A stretch of DNA of 64,000 bases. It comes from Isoetes taiwanensis (Eukaryota > Streptophyta > Lycopodiopsida > Isoetales > Isoetaceae). Where the stretch lies: positions 3,092,996 through 3,156,995 of the forward strand of contig JAJEKV010000036.1 in assembly GCA_021234155.1 (NCBI GenBank), written 5' to 3'. A program made the position numbers and the translations under genes. A model generated the notes under the pieces. That model was not told where the DNA came from. It did no database searches and saw nothing but the letters and a program-made list of their open reading frames with translations. This document shows positions 44,640 to 55,004 of this stretch, one piece after another (positions within the stretch are counted from its first letter, which is position 1; each line of letters opens with the position of its first letter).

Positions 44640-45730
44640 TTATTTCCGCGGGGTTTCTAACAATGTGTGTGTCATTGTATGCTTGCGTGAAAAAGGACCT
44701 TGCGTAACTTCCTCCGCGGGTGACATGGTTGTTGCCGGGGGCATGAACTGCATAGAGGGCACCTACATGGAAAGAACATTGACTTTAGGAATGTCGTCGC
44801 GGGGAGGTCACCGGGCCATAATTCCATCCCATATGCTTCCCGCTCTATGTGCGAGCACCCGGATAATGTTCTTTGAGCCGTAGGCACATTTATCGAATGG
44901 CCTAGAAATGACGTGAGAATCTGTCCGGATGCTTCACCAGATGTATCATCATCGATAATCAAAACCCCAACCCCCTAGTAGTTCCTCTACATCGCCATCA
45001 CCCAGTTCTCCTTCATATCAGCCAATAAGCAACACAGAGAACTTGGTGAACTTATGCAGTGACAATGTTGTTGTTGTTGGTAGAGGTCATTGGTTCAATA
45101 GAAGTAGCATCCATGGGAAGGATGTCGATGCAATCGAACGTAGCCGCAAGTTTCCGGTGGCCGGGTGCCAACTCACGCTTCCCGGTGCATGTGCGGGTGC
45201 GTATAATATTGCGAGTGCGGGCACATTCATCGAATGGCCTCGAAGCGATATATGTTTTCATGGCATTGATGCAGCCCATGATGAGACACCAAGATCAGAC
45301 ATGGGGATACCTACCTCACACAACTCATACATAGAATCTATGGAGGCAGTGTCAGATGCAGATGAAGAGATTGATCAGTGGATTTAGCTACTCGGTTTGC
45401 TCGCAGAATACCATCAGATGATGATGAGCCACCACCTAGTTACTCAAGAACAGAACTCTTGGACATGCAGTGCCACATTCTCCATTCTTGTACTAGAACT
45501 AAATATGCAGAAGCTATAGTTCTATAGTTCTATTCAGTGATCCACAGGATGCTGTTGATGATGAATTCCTAGGAGACACAAAGGTTGGCCTTTGTGTTGG
45601 AAAAGTGCTTCCTGAACTAATGAAAGAGGATCTGAGATGTCATGCTTGTGCAGAAAGGCCAAGTGAGAATGCACTTGTTTGGTGGGAAAATAGCGATGTG
45701 ATGCTGCTGGATGGAAGGACTGTCTCATAA
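44640..45730 (+). pseudogene. Unrecognised coding-like region with internal repeat
   Basis: Several plus-strand pieces look like past coding sequence, but in different frames. A phrase GTFIEWPRNDVRICPDASPD (44885-44945) recurs as GTFIEWPRSDICFHGIDAAH (45216-45275), each after 200-250 bases of related layout, pointing to an internal duplication. Next comes RIPSDDDEPPPSYSRTELLD (45398-45460). After a stop and a possible acceptor (TTCTATTCAG) comes an exon-like 65-codon stretch (45537-45730) with GDTKVGLCVGKVLPELMKED, CHACAERPSENALVWW and LLDGRTVS then TAA. I do not recognise the family. It may be a decayed host gene with lost introns or an unknown transposon gene. Confidence 0.4.
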
Positions 45731-46389
45731 CATCTGCAAGCTCGAGAAGCTAAAGAAAATGAGGATATAGGGTGTGTTTTTTATTAAGGTACTCAACTTT
45801 TTATGTGGGCGACGCTTGTGCTGGTCGGGTGCTGGACCCGTCAAGTGAAATTTTTTTCGCTCGTCATAGCACTTCACCCGCCATTTCCTCCTGGGCGCCA
45901 AATTGCTGGTCGATCCAAGCCCGTGAAATTGCCACTTCAGCAATCCGTGCGGGTTGTTGATCCGTGCTGCTGATGCGAGGTGATGACGCTTTGTTTGGCA
46001 AGCAATTTGAAAGTAAATTTGGCGGTTTTGAAGTTCTTCAGAGTATAAATACCATGAATTTCTTTGTCGCTAGATTTCTCCAATTCTCGGGTATGGCGGA
46101 ATGGAGAGAAGCTTTCGTGCATCGTAATTGCAAGAATCAAGTTTAATTTTGATGTTGCAAAACTGCTATCTAGCCTCCAAGTTTTCCGTGAGTCGACCCG
46201 AAAATTTTTTTTGCGCTTGTTCCCCGAATTGTTGATGCAATTTGTCGCCAATCCGCAAGTGCGATTCAAGAACGAGCCAACAAGTTTCGTAGAATGCAAG
46301 CGAATTTGTGCTAGATATTTACCATGGTAATCGAGGATCATGATGCATTTCATTTTCATGTATGCTTGAAATGCATATTAATCTATGAG
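45731..46389. other. No supported gene
   Basis: Contains a TATA-like GTATAAATA (46041-46049) and a 140-codon minus-strand frame at 45937-46359 that is unrecognised and compositionally unremarkable. Confidence 0.4.
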
Positions 46390-48075
46390 TTTGCTTTGAA
46401 CTGAAAGAAGCCGACACCACGCTTTACGCAGAGACGGTCATGAAGTCTGATAGGTCGGCCACGGGCTCACGGTGGTGTGCGAGGGGTGAACCCTCGCCCT
46501 TTTCTCCTTTAGGGCGGAGGGGTCGTCGGGTGGGTGCCCTTTGGCACCATTTTTTGTTTACGACAGGCGGAGGCACTGCCTCCGCTTGTTTTTGTCGCAG
46601 TTGGAGGAAGGGGGGTGGATGGGCTTCTGGATGCGGGATGGTAGTCGCCAGACATTAACCGCTTCCACCGATGACACTTTTCTTTCTTGGTGGCGTAAGA
46701 GAGGAATTCTATGAATGTGAAGGGTTTGTTGATACTTTCTCCTTGGCCTCGTGGCATTTTTCTCTGAATTAGGGGCAAATGCTCCGCATTATGGGCCCCA
46801 GTTGACTCCGGGCCCCCTTGTTTGGCTCTATTCCCTTGGAAGGTGCTTCCGTGTAATGTGTGTACTAAGTCAAGTGGGTATTCCCTTTGGAGGGGATGTT
46901 TCCATGGGGAGGGTGTGGGATGAGATTTTGCGGGGGGTTGCGTAAAACACCTCAATTGGTGGAAGGGCAGCAAGTTGTCCATGGCGTGTAGGATCACTAT
47001 TGCCAAGTCGGTTTTGTAGCACTCATGTGTATACAAAGATCCGCGATGTTAGCTCCCGAGGGTAAGATACGTGCTTTGGATAAGATTGTTCAAATTTTGT
47101 GTGGGGGATGGATGATGAAGGGCGGTTGTTAAAGTGGCTTGGTGGAAGTGTCTCTCCGCCCCGGGAGGATGGGGGCTTGGCCATTCGGATTTGGCACCGC
47201 ATAGTAAGGTGTTGGTCTCTAAGTTTATTTGAGCATTCTCGCAGATGGAGCATCTTCTCCCCGTGCGGCACTATTGTGGCAATCTCTTCGGCCATTGTGT
47301 GGCATTTGGAAAGTAAATACTGTTACATGTAGAGTTGCCACAACTCTGTTGTATGGTCTCCGCCTTTCCCACATGCATCCCCTTTTTCTCACGGGGGTGT
47401 TCTGCGGGCTTGGGATCACGTCGTGTGCTCTTCCAAAATAGATTGTGCCTCGGTTTATCACCACTCTTTCTCCTTTCTTGTGGGTTCCTCTACCCCTGGC
47501 GTGCTTGCCCTTGGTCCACTGTGCATGCTCGGACGTTGGCGGGTTGAGGCGAAACTGCTGTGCTCACCTTGGAGGATTGGTATTGGGGATGGTCAGCCTG
47601 GCTTCGTGGGAGTTCTTCGAGGCTCGCTTTTACCGAAGGGACGCTGGACCTATATCCGGGAACAAGTGGCGAGTATTCCGCTACACATACCTATAGTCCC
47701 TCGTGGTGATGTGGTGGTGCGGGGTTTGGAAGGTTCATCCGTGATGTTGTATCTTCTTGTTTTATGCGGTCTTGTTACCGGGTGTTGGCTATTCATGACA
47801 CTCTCGCCCGTGCAAGTGGTCTCTGCAGCCCTTCCTCGGGTTCTCGATGGCTCGGTTTGGATCGTGGACATGGAGCTCACTTCCCCCACCGGGTTCTGTG
47901 CTTATATGTGGCGGTGGTGCACCACAGATGCTCAGTGGAATGTCCTTGTGAGTCGGGCTTTAGGCGGGTGTGAGCCCTTTTTGCCCCTCTTGTGGAGCAT
48001 TGTCCCGGTTTTATGCCCTCATTTGTGCGTTGCCCTGGGATTGGGTCGGGCTCGCTTCAGTGAGATTGAATAGCC
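46390..48075 (+). mobile_element. LINE (non-LTR retrotransposon) reverse transcriptase remnant
   Basis: LINE reverse transcriptase copies element RNA at a nicked target. Reading the plus strand across frames, the motifs appear in the right order. First is LYAETVMK (46418), then a GGCPLAPFF block (46530-46556), then GGWMGFWMRDGSRQTL and the catalytic D-D-T (about 46670, normally ADD). GPPL-like linker residues follow, then LNWWKGSKLSMACRITIAKS (about 46958-47020), EGKIRALDKIVQ (about 47055), PREDGGLAIR (47160) and a zinc-knuckle-like segment near 47330-47400. Beyond that resemblance is vague. Stops, frameshifts and an insertion near 46485-46520 show decay. The endonuclease domain and first reverse-transcriptase motifs are missing, which fits 5' truncation. 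No clear poly-A tail or target duplication was found. Confidence 0.85.
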
Positions 48076-48449
48076 AACAATTGCCGCTTCATGTGTATCC
48101 TGGTGTTTGGCCTGGAGAGGCAGCAAGCCTTGCATCCGTGGCGCGGGTTTGGTTGGTGTGGTTGATTTGGAAGCCGGGCGGTTGTGGATCTTCGTGGGAT
48201 TCAAAGACTGCGGCCTCTCCGGATTCCTCGACTCAGTACAAGCTATTTCAAAGCTTTTGGTGTTCCCGGATTAGTAGAGCGGAAGTTTTCCATTTGGCGG
48301 GACTTCTTGGGTGTGGTAGATGGTGATGGTCGGTTTAATACGATAGAGAGCGCTTGTTGTGGAGTGTCGAGGTATCATCGCTTTGTCTCTTTGGGGCATT
48401 CTCTTCCTCCTCACTTGCTTTGTAACATTACCATTCTTTTCATGAAGAT
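48076..48449 (+). other. Transition from LINE remnant to element B
   Basis: GC-rich plus-strand frames (47970-48326) may be the last part of the LINE but lack recognised motifs. The LINE/element B border cannot be fixed by eye. Confidence 0.35.
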
Positions 48450-51400
48450 TTGCAACCTTCTTACCATGAAGGTGATTTCCAAGAGTCCGAAGGGTGGCGC
48501 CAACAGGGAACTCAAGATGTCCAAAGTGAAGGCTGCAGTAACCTTCTTTAAATCGATTTCAAGGAATTGATTCCTTGAATTTATTTTCTTTTGAACTTTT
48601 CTTTTGCTAATCTTTGTTGTCTTTCTTGTTATGAAGGGTGTCACCAAGATAATACACAAGGAACCCAATGTCATGATCAACCTCATTTTTGAGGTAAGCA
48701 AGGTTTGCATGATTTAACAACTCTACAAAGGTTTCTTTGACTTTTTTCACTTTTCTTTTTTCTAGCGTGATTGTCATGCTTTTAGAAGGTATAGAGCTGA
48801 GTTAAGGAGAAAAGAGAGAGAGAGAGAGCTTAAGAGGGAAAGGAAATTGCAGCAGATGAAGAAGCATTGCTCCAAGGTGATCTAAGCACATGGAAGAAGA
48901 GAATGCTATCAAAAAAGGTTGCAGTGAAGGTGAAAAAGGTTCTTGGTAATGCAAGTTGTAGGGATAGGAAAGAGATAATTAAGTCTGCTGCAAAGTGGCT
49001 ACCTGAACTTGTTGTTCCTAACTCCAAGGATGAATCTGTAATGAAGAAAAAATTGTGGAGAATTTAAAAGAACTCTTTTTGGCAGATCATAAGAATGAGA
49101 AGAAAACAGATATTAAGAGGGCAAGAATTGCTGCCATGGTTTATCTTTATCAATACCAATATTAACAAATCAGCTTTTCTCGAAACTCTATGCCCGAGAA
49201 CAGAAAGATTGTCACAACTGCTGTAAGAAGAAGAGTAGATGTTGAACTTGGTGAGGGTCCATGGTCCATGTTCAAAAATAAGATTAGATGTGACAAACTC
49301 TCTTATGACGAGAGAAAACTAGTGGTGGATTTTTGGAGACACAATACAAGAGTTTCCCATGTAAGAAACATGTCATCAAGATAAAAGCAACTTCGGATGC
49401 ACTACACTTTCTTGAAGAGACATGGTAATTTTAAAGCAATTTGTTTTCAAATTGTTAAGGTTTAAGATTTTCAACTTAAGGTTGTTGATATGTTGTTCTT
49501 TGTTTCAAGACAAGTTTTTCTTCCAACGATTTGAAAGGCAATATCCATACTTTCAAATATCATTTACAGCATTCCATGCTCTAAAGCCTCCATATGTCGG
49601 GAAGGTAAAAGATAGAGAGACTTGTCGGCCAGATCTACCATTTGAGAGTTGACTTTGTGAGACAGGGCCATAAACAAAGTAAGATTAGATCAGGACCTCC
49701 ATGGTCCAAATTGCACATGCAATTGTGATGTATGTGGTATAGACCAACTCCAATGCATCTAAAGCTACATATGCTTCAACCCTCCGAGCTTTGGAGATCT
49801 TTGGTATGTCCTAAGGATGAATCGGAAGAGTGGCATCAACATAATTGTCTCTGCTGCTTAAATGCAAGGCTTGTGGAAAAAAAAGTGCCAACTTGTCCAA
49901 AAAGAAAGAGATTACAAGTTGAACCATCAAGTAGATTGGAAGACATTTGATAAGGTAATTCAAATTGTTATTCTTAAATGAGATATTCTTTTCAGCTCAA
50001 ACTCTTCTTTTGAACATAACAGGGTTTATGAGGAGGACAAGGTAACATTCTTCTTTCTAATGATGAAATAATGTTAATAGAGTTTGGTATTGCCAATTGC
50101 CATTCTTATAGCAATAGTTAAAATGGGATGAAAGCATAGTTGAAGAGCATCTTAATAAGGTTCTTGAGAAGGAAAAAACTTGTTAAGAAGAAAGGAGTCA
50201 CTTTGAGAAGACCGGCAGGAAGAACAAGTACTGGTCGAAGAAAGTGGGTGCCGGCAAGATGCTGGGCCGAGAATTCGTGACGTAAGAAAGGTAGCCGGTA
50301 AGACCGTTGATGAGAATTCGTGACGTAAGAAAGGTGGTGCGGTAAGATCGCTGGATGAGAATTCAGTCGGGAAAGAAGATCCTAAGGCTAAGAAGAAGGT
50401 ATTACAAGTAACTTGAAATGTTAAATCCAAAAAAGGTAATCGATATATGTTTTTTTCTTTTTGTAGGAAGCTCCCAAACCCCGTCAACAAGCTTGTTTAC
50501 AAGATTGACACCAAGAGAGAGTTGTTCCAATTTGTCGATTACCTTCCTCATTCCATTCATCCCTCATAATTATGAAGCGGATGGCAAGCAAAAAACGCTT
50601 TTAGGGAGTGTTTGGCGGCTTTTCCAAAGGACACTATAGTTTCAAAGATTGACTTTGCGAGAACTACACCTTCAAAATCCAACAAGAAATACAAAGCTTG
50701 CATTGGAGGAATGACCAATGCACCATTTTGGTGCACATCACATATAGGCATGCTCCACCTTCTACTGAAAACGTAATAGAAAGATCATTAAGGAAACACA
50801 TTTTTACATAAGTGATGATAGAGAACATGATGTACTCTTCGTTCAACATTGTTTGCAAAAACATATAGTTTTCCTCACCGACAAGGGGTGTCCATTACAA
50901 GAATCATGTCATGTGGTCTGATGGATGTTCCCATCAATTTAAAGGAGCAAGGATGTTCTACTTCCTAGGCAGGTTCTTTTCAAAGCAATTGAAAACCACC
51001 AATACCGGAATTTCTTTGCATCATATCATGGCAAAGGTAATTACTTTTATTTTAGTCTATTGGTTCTTTTTTAATTGGCATTTCTTTGAAATTCTGTAAT
51101 CAATCCTTGCGGTGAGCATGATGGTGGTCTTGTCAGAATAAAAAGAGCCCTCACACATGAGATGTTGAAGAGGAATTCAAGACCACTAAGGAATGCACAT
51201 GATGCAACGCTTGTGTTTTGGCGTAGCACATTTTAAGTCAGACAGACAATGAAGGAGATCATCCTTGCTTGCACATGAGTTCGTGTTTTACATGTTGTTT
51301 GCATTGCATGTTATTTTACATGATTCCTTTTGCGAGATATTTATGGGAGATAGCTATCAATGAGGTTGATAGAAGTGATCCATGATTGTAAGACATTAAC

Positions 51401-51830
51401 GTGTTCCAAAGTTGCATTGTATCGACACTGCATTCCAATGACCCTACTCAAAGTTGCTCATATGGATTTCGGTTATACAGAATTATTGTTGGGCAAAAAG
51501 TTTGGGAAGTGCATAAACAAAAGTAGAATAGAATCTTGGGTTTATTCTGAACTAATTCCAAAAGCTAAAGACGAGCTGGAAACATTACGGGGTCCTATCT
51601 ATGAAGGGGATCATGAATGGATTGGCGATGTAGTTGATGTTGGGGATAATTTTGCAAATTACCATCCGAGGCCAACAACAAGGAACAGTAGACTTCTACA
51701 TCATCAAATGCACTAAGCCTAAACACATTGTAGAGAGGGCCTTTAAAGATGCATGGGGTGCTAAATTTGCTAGAAGAGAAGTGGTCCTCTCAGGTAAGTA
51801 TTATAAGTTTTAGGAGGTAGTGAATTTGAA
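48450..51830 (+). pseudogene. Element B: second, decayed relative of the element A transposase
   Basis: Plus-strand pieces in order: KGGANRELKMSKVKAAVTFF (48505), KKMLSKK-like basic helices (48870-49070), DVELGEGPWSMFKNKIRCD and LVVDFWRHNTRVS (49230-49360). Then come ISFTAFHALKPPYVGKVKDR with a following Cys and RYHL (49555-49640), LWRSLVCPKDESEEWHQHNC (49790-49850), and W-S-D-G-C-S-H-Q-F-K (50914-50943). A G-E-H-D-G-G-L-V-R-I-K-R block follows (51114-51150), and finally GDVVDVGDNFANYH, VDFYIIKCTKPKH and VVLSGKYYK (51625-51810). The CPKDESEEWH, SDG/QFK, HDG/KR and VGDNF blocks all match element A. Many frameshifts and an AG-dinucleotide run (48811-48829) interrupt it. No TIR like that of element A was found at its edges. 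Confidence 0.7.
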
Positions 51831-53196
51831 TTGCTTGAAGATGCACCCCCGTAGTGCAATGCATACGAACCACTTGGTCATGTCGTGTTGCTTTGATATG
51901 GTGGCCAAGTGAAAACATATACAAACTTCCAAAGGATGTTCATGATCATCTTTTAGATCGAAGTTCGAGCACAAGAGTAGTCTTTATGCGTATAGCTTAG
52001 TAGATGAGGATGAGCACAAGACCGAAGTTCTTCAATGAGAAATGGAACCAAATGAATTATTTACTATCATACAAGCATTGCTAGTGCTAACCAAATTGTA
52101 TTCAATTGTAACATTCATATTCAAGTAATAAAGAAAAGTTTCATTCTTTTTTGCTATTGCGTATTCTAGTTTGAATAGTAAGAACTAGTTGCGGGGTTTA
52201 TTTTGAAAATGTAAGATTTGGTTGCGCATCCCGGTAATCCCTCAATTGAGTTGGTGCAGACTCTCCAAAGTTGCACATGGCAAACCAATCTATACCTTGA
52301 TCTTGCAAGAATGAAGCTCACATACGCTTTTGCAATCGATTTCCCAATTCCGGAAAAAGACTGTAACTTCAAAATGCCAAATGCTAGCAGGCCTTAATGT
52401 ATTTCGTGTTGAATCCAGCTGGTTTATATGCTTGAGAGATGTACTTAAGTAGATATAAAACTTTCTCTCAAGTCGAGATGCACTTAGCTATTTCAAAAGA
52501 TCGTCATTGACCAGGTCAAAAATTGGTCAATGACCAAGCAAATGAGCTAAGATTTGCAAATGAGTGTTCAAAGTTTCTTTAGTAGTATAATCACTTGGAA
52601 TTGTCTCCGATGACCTTTAAGATTGTGTGCAAGCCATAAACCATGGGAAAGGGCAAATAGAATTTGAGTCAGATGCATGTTTGAATTGTATTGCATACTT
52701 ATGTGGTGTGGTATTGCGTAATATCAATTGAATTGTTTGAATATCATTTGAATTGTTTTAATTCTTCCGTGGTATTGCGGAATATCGTTTGAATTGTAAG
52801 AATTGGTTCTGGTACAAAACACTTTGCATAAACAAGAGAACTGAACCAATGAAGAAAAAATATACAAAAATTTTAAAGAAGCACAAAGTTCATATATTCA
52901 AGTGGTTACGCACATGGTCACATTCAAAAAATGCACTTGTCACATATTCAACATGTAGTTTACATATTCAATAACTTAGAGACCATCATATATTCACAAA
53001 ATTGCAGATCATACTCAAAATTTACCCAGAAAGCAGCTTAACATTGAAAACTTAAGATTGTTTCAAAACCAAACTTCAACTTGAACCCAAAGCTAGCAAC
53101 TGCTTATCCAAATTCCTTATAAACTTCTCTCAAGAGTGAGGTCTTCCTCATCAGATTGGATATCTCGTGAATGGTGACTTTGAAGGAGTAGGCTCT
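51831..53196. other. Region after the element B transposase, no gene seen
   Basis: AT-rich. Near 52516-52540 it carries GGTCAAAAATTGGTCAATG, a weak match to the direct repeats of element A (37653 and 41142), so it is probably the matching inter-gene part of a related transposon. Repeated TTGAATTGTTT/GGTATTGCGTAATATC phrases occur at 52708-52795. Confidence 0.45.
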
Positions 53197-54611
53197 TCAT
53201 GTGTTGGAGCCAGAATCGAGAAGCAAAAGTAACAGAGAAGCATGTGTAACAGAGAAGCAAGTGGAGAACCCGGTGTAACAGAGTTGTTGGGATCTCACGC
53301 TCAGACTAGTTATAGTCTTAGGACTTGACCGACTTCTTGATCTTGCTTTCTTGTTGCCGCTTCTAAGAATCTTCTTCTTGCCTTTCCTCTTAGCAACAAA
53401 ATCTTTGGAAATAGGTTTGTCATACTCGGTTGCAAAATGAGTTGGAATCCTCACCCATGTCTTTACCTTTTCCTTTCACCTTTGTGACCTTTGTCACCTT
53501 CACATCTTCATCGAAAGACTCTTCATACTCCTCGGTTTCTTCATCTTCATCTCTTTAAAGTAACCAAGTTCTTGCTCAAGCTTGTCAGGCACTTCTACCC
53601 CACAACTGCATAGTATCCAAGACAGAACCAAAGCAGCAAACATGAAATTTATGATCACATGATAACTTGATAAGAAAACTGTCAATCGAGCTAAAACTCA
53701 AACCACAACCTTCACATCTTTTCAAAAATTGATCTCGAGGCGATCATAAACACCCATGTGAACTTTGAGTTCCTTCTTACCTTTAATAAAGTAAGCGATA
53801 TATATGTGTTTGGACTTTGCATTCCAAAACTCCATCCTATGGCCATATGCTTCAATATTCACTTCCAAGGATTTGATTTCTTCTTTCAACTTTTCTGCAT
53901 CAGCAACATTAGCACTCCCAATAGTTTCAGAAAGTAAATCTATTAAATTTGCTTCTTCTTTCTTCAAGTATGCAACCAAAGCTTGGTTGTTAGGCAAATC
54001 AAGATCAGAAGTTTGATAGATTCTCTCTTCTCTGAAATTTGCTTGGCTAATAAAGTGCAAGTAGCATCAAAGACATTGCCGCGACCTACCTTCTTCAACA
54101 AAAAGTCGCCTTTTTTTCCTTTAATTTCTTCTTCAGCTTTCTTTTGCATGTCTGACAAGCTTCTAATGTGATTGATAATCACATTGAGGTTAGCTTCAAA
54201 ACAATTTACTTCATGATCTTTACTCTTATGAACTACAGAAAATTTGTGGGAGTCTCAAAGAAAGATGCCCAATTTACCTTGTAATTTTCGGGTCAGCCAA
54301 AGCCTTAGGGGTGTTCTGCCATACAAATGCTCTTGCAAAACGAGTCCTCACTTCATTGTTGGTAGGGCCATTCTGGTATACCTTTCGAAGGAGTTCATTG
54401 AACTTCTGCCGAATTCGTGCTTGATTTCCTTGATGTTGATCTTCCCGGACCTCAAAGGAACTTCAAAAACTGATAAAAATTCAGCATTTGATACTTCTTT
54501 TGCCTTGATTTGGCTTGGGCTTTCTTCAGACGACTCCACTTTCCTAAACTCAAAGAAATTCATATTCGTTCTTGCCGGGCGGTGAAATATAATAAAAAAA
54601 CAAAAAACCAC
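53197..54611 (-). pseudogene. Charged coiled-coil-like gene, decayed, convergent to element B
   Basis: Minus-strand pieces from right to left are FRKVESSEESPSQIKAKE and IKEIKHEFGRSSMNSFERYT (54611-54348), then SLSDMQKKAEEEIKGKKGDF (about 54150-54090) and FDATCTLLAKQISEKRE. Next are KKEEANLIDLLSETIGSANV and DAEKLKEEIKSLEVNIEAYG (about 53960-53830), then a basic tail KDFVAKRKGKKKILRSGNKK (about 53410-53350). Heptad-like Leu/Ile spacing suggests a coiled coil. Frames shift at least three times. The position, convergent with the element B transposase as in element A, suggests a second transposon gene, but I see no clear homology to the element A plus-strand gene. Confidence 0.45.
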
Positions 54612-54897
54612 TTACATTTGAGTACTTTATGCTATAAATTTGCTTGAAGCACAAACATTTTCTAAAAAAAAAAGATAGCAAAAAATGCGATACCTTTGGC
54701 GCCTGGGGAGAACTCATGGTATAGTTGCAAAAAGAGTCTGCTTAAATTGCAAAGGAAGAAAAACAGAGTACAAATACACAAAGCTTGTGAGATACACAAA
54801 GCTTGGGAAGAAAAACAGAGTACAAATACACAAAGCTCGAATGCAAGGTAAGATGGCTGCGCGCGAAAATTCTATGATGATGGCCGTCGGAATTGAA

Positions 54898-54996
54898 GCC
54901 GTCAGAACCCATCATGAGCCCGTCCGAGCCCGTCAGAGCCCATCATGAGCCCGTCACGAGCCCATCGTGAGCCCGTCCGAGCCCGTCCGTGCTCGT
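54898..54996. repeat. GAGCCCGTC minisatellite
   Basis: About nine head-to-tail copies of a 9-12 base unit with core GAGCCCGTC or GAGCCCATC, GC-rich against AT-rich surroundings. Confidence 0.88.
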
Positions 54997-55004
54997 TAAT
55001 TTAG

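Noticed and set aside
45937-46359. 140-codon minus-strand frame
   Set aside because: No recognised family, and its composition fits chance translation of AT-rich DNA antisense to other short frames.
47423-48073. 216-codon open frame read as a separate gene
   Set aside because: It overlaps the decayed LINE reverse transcriptase and mixes frames of it. The LINE motifs upstream explain the region better than an independent protein.
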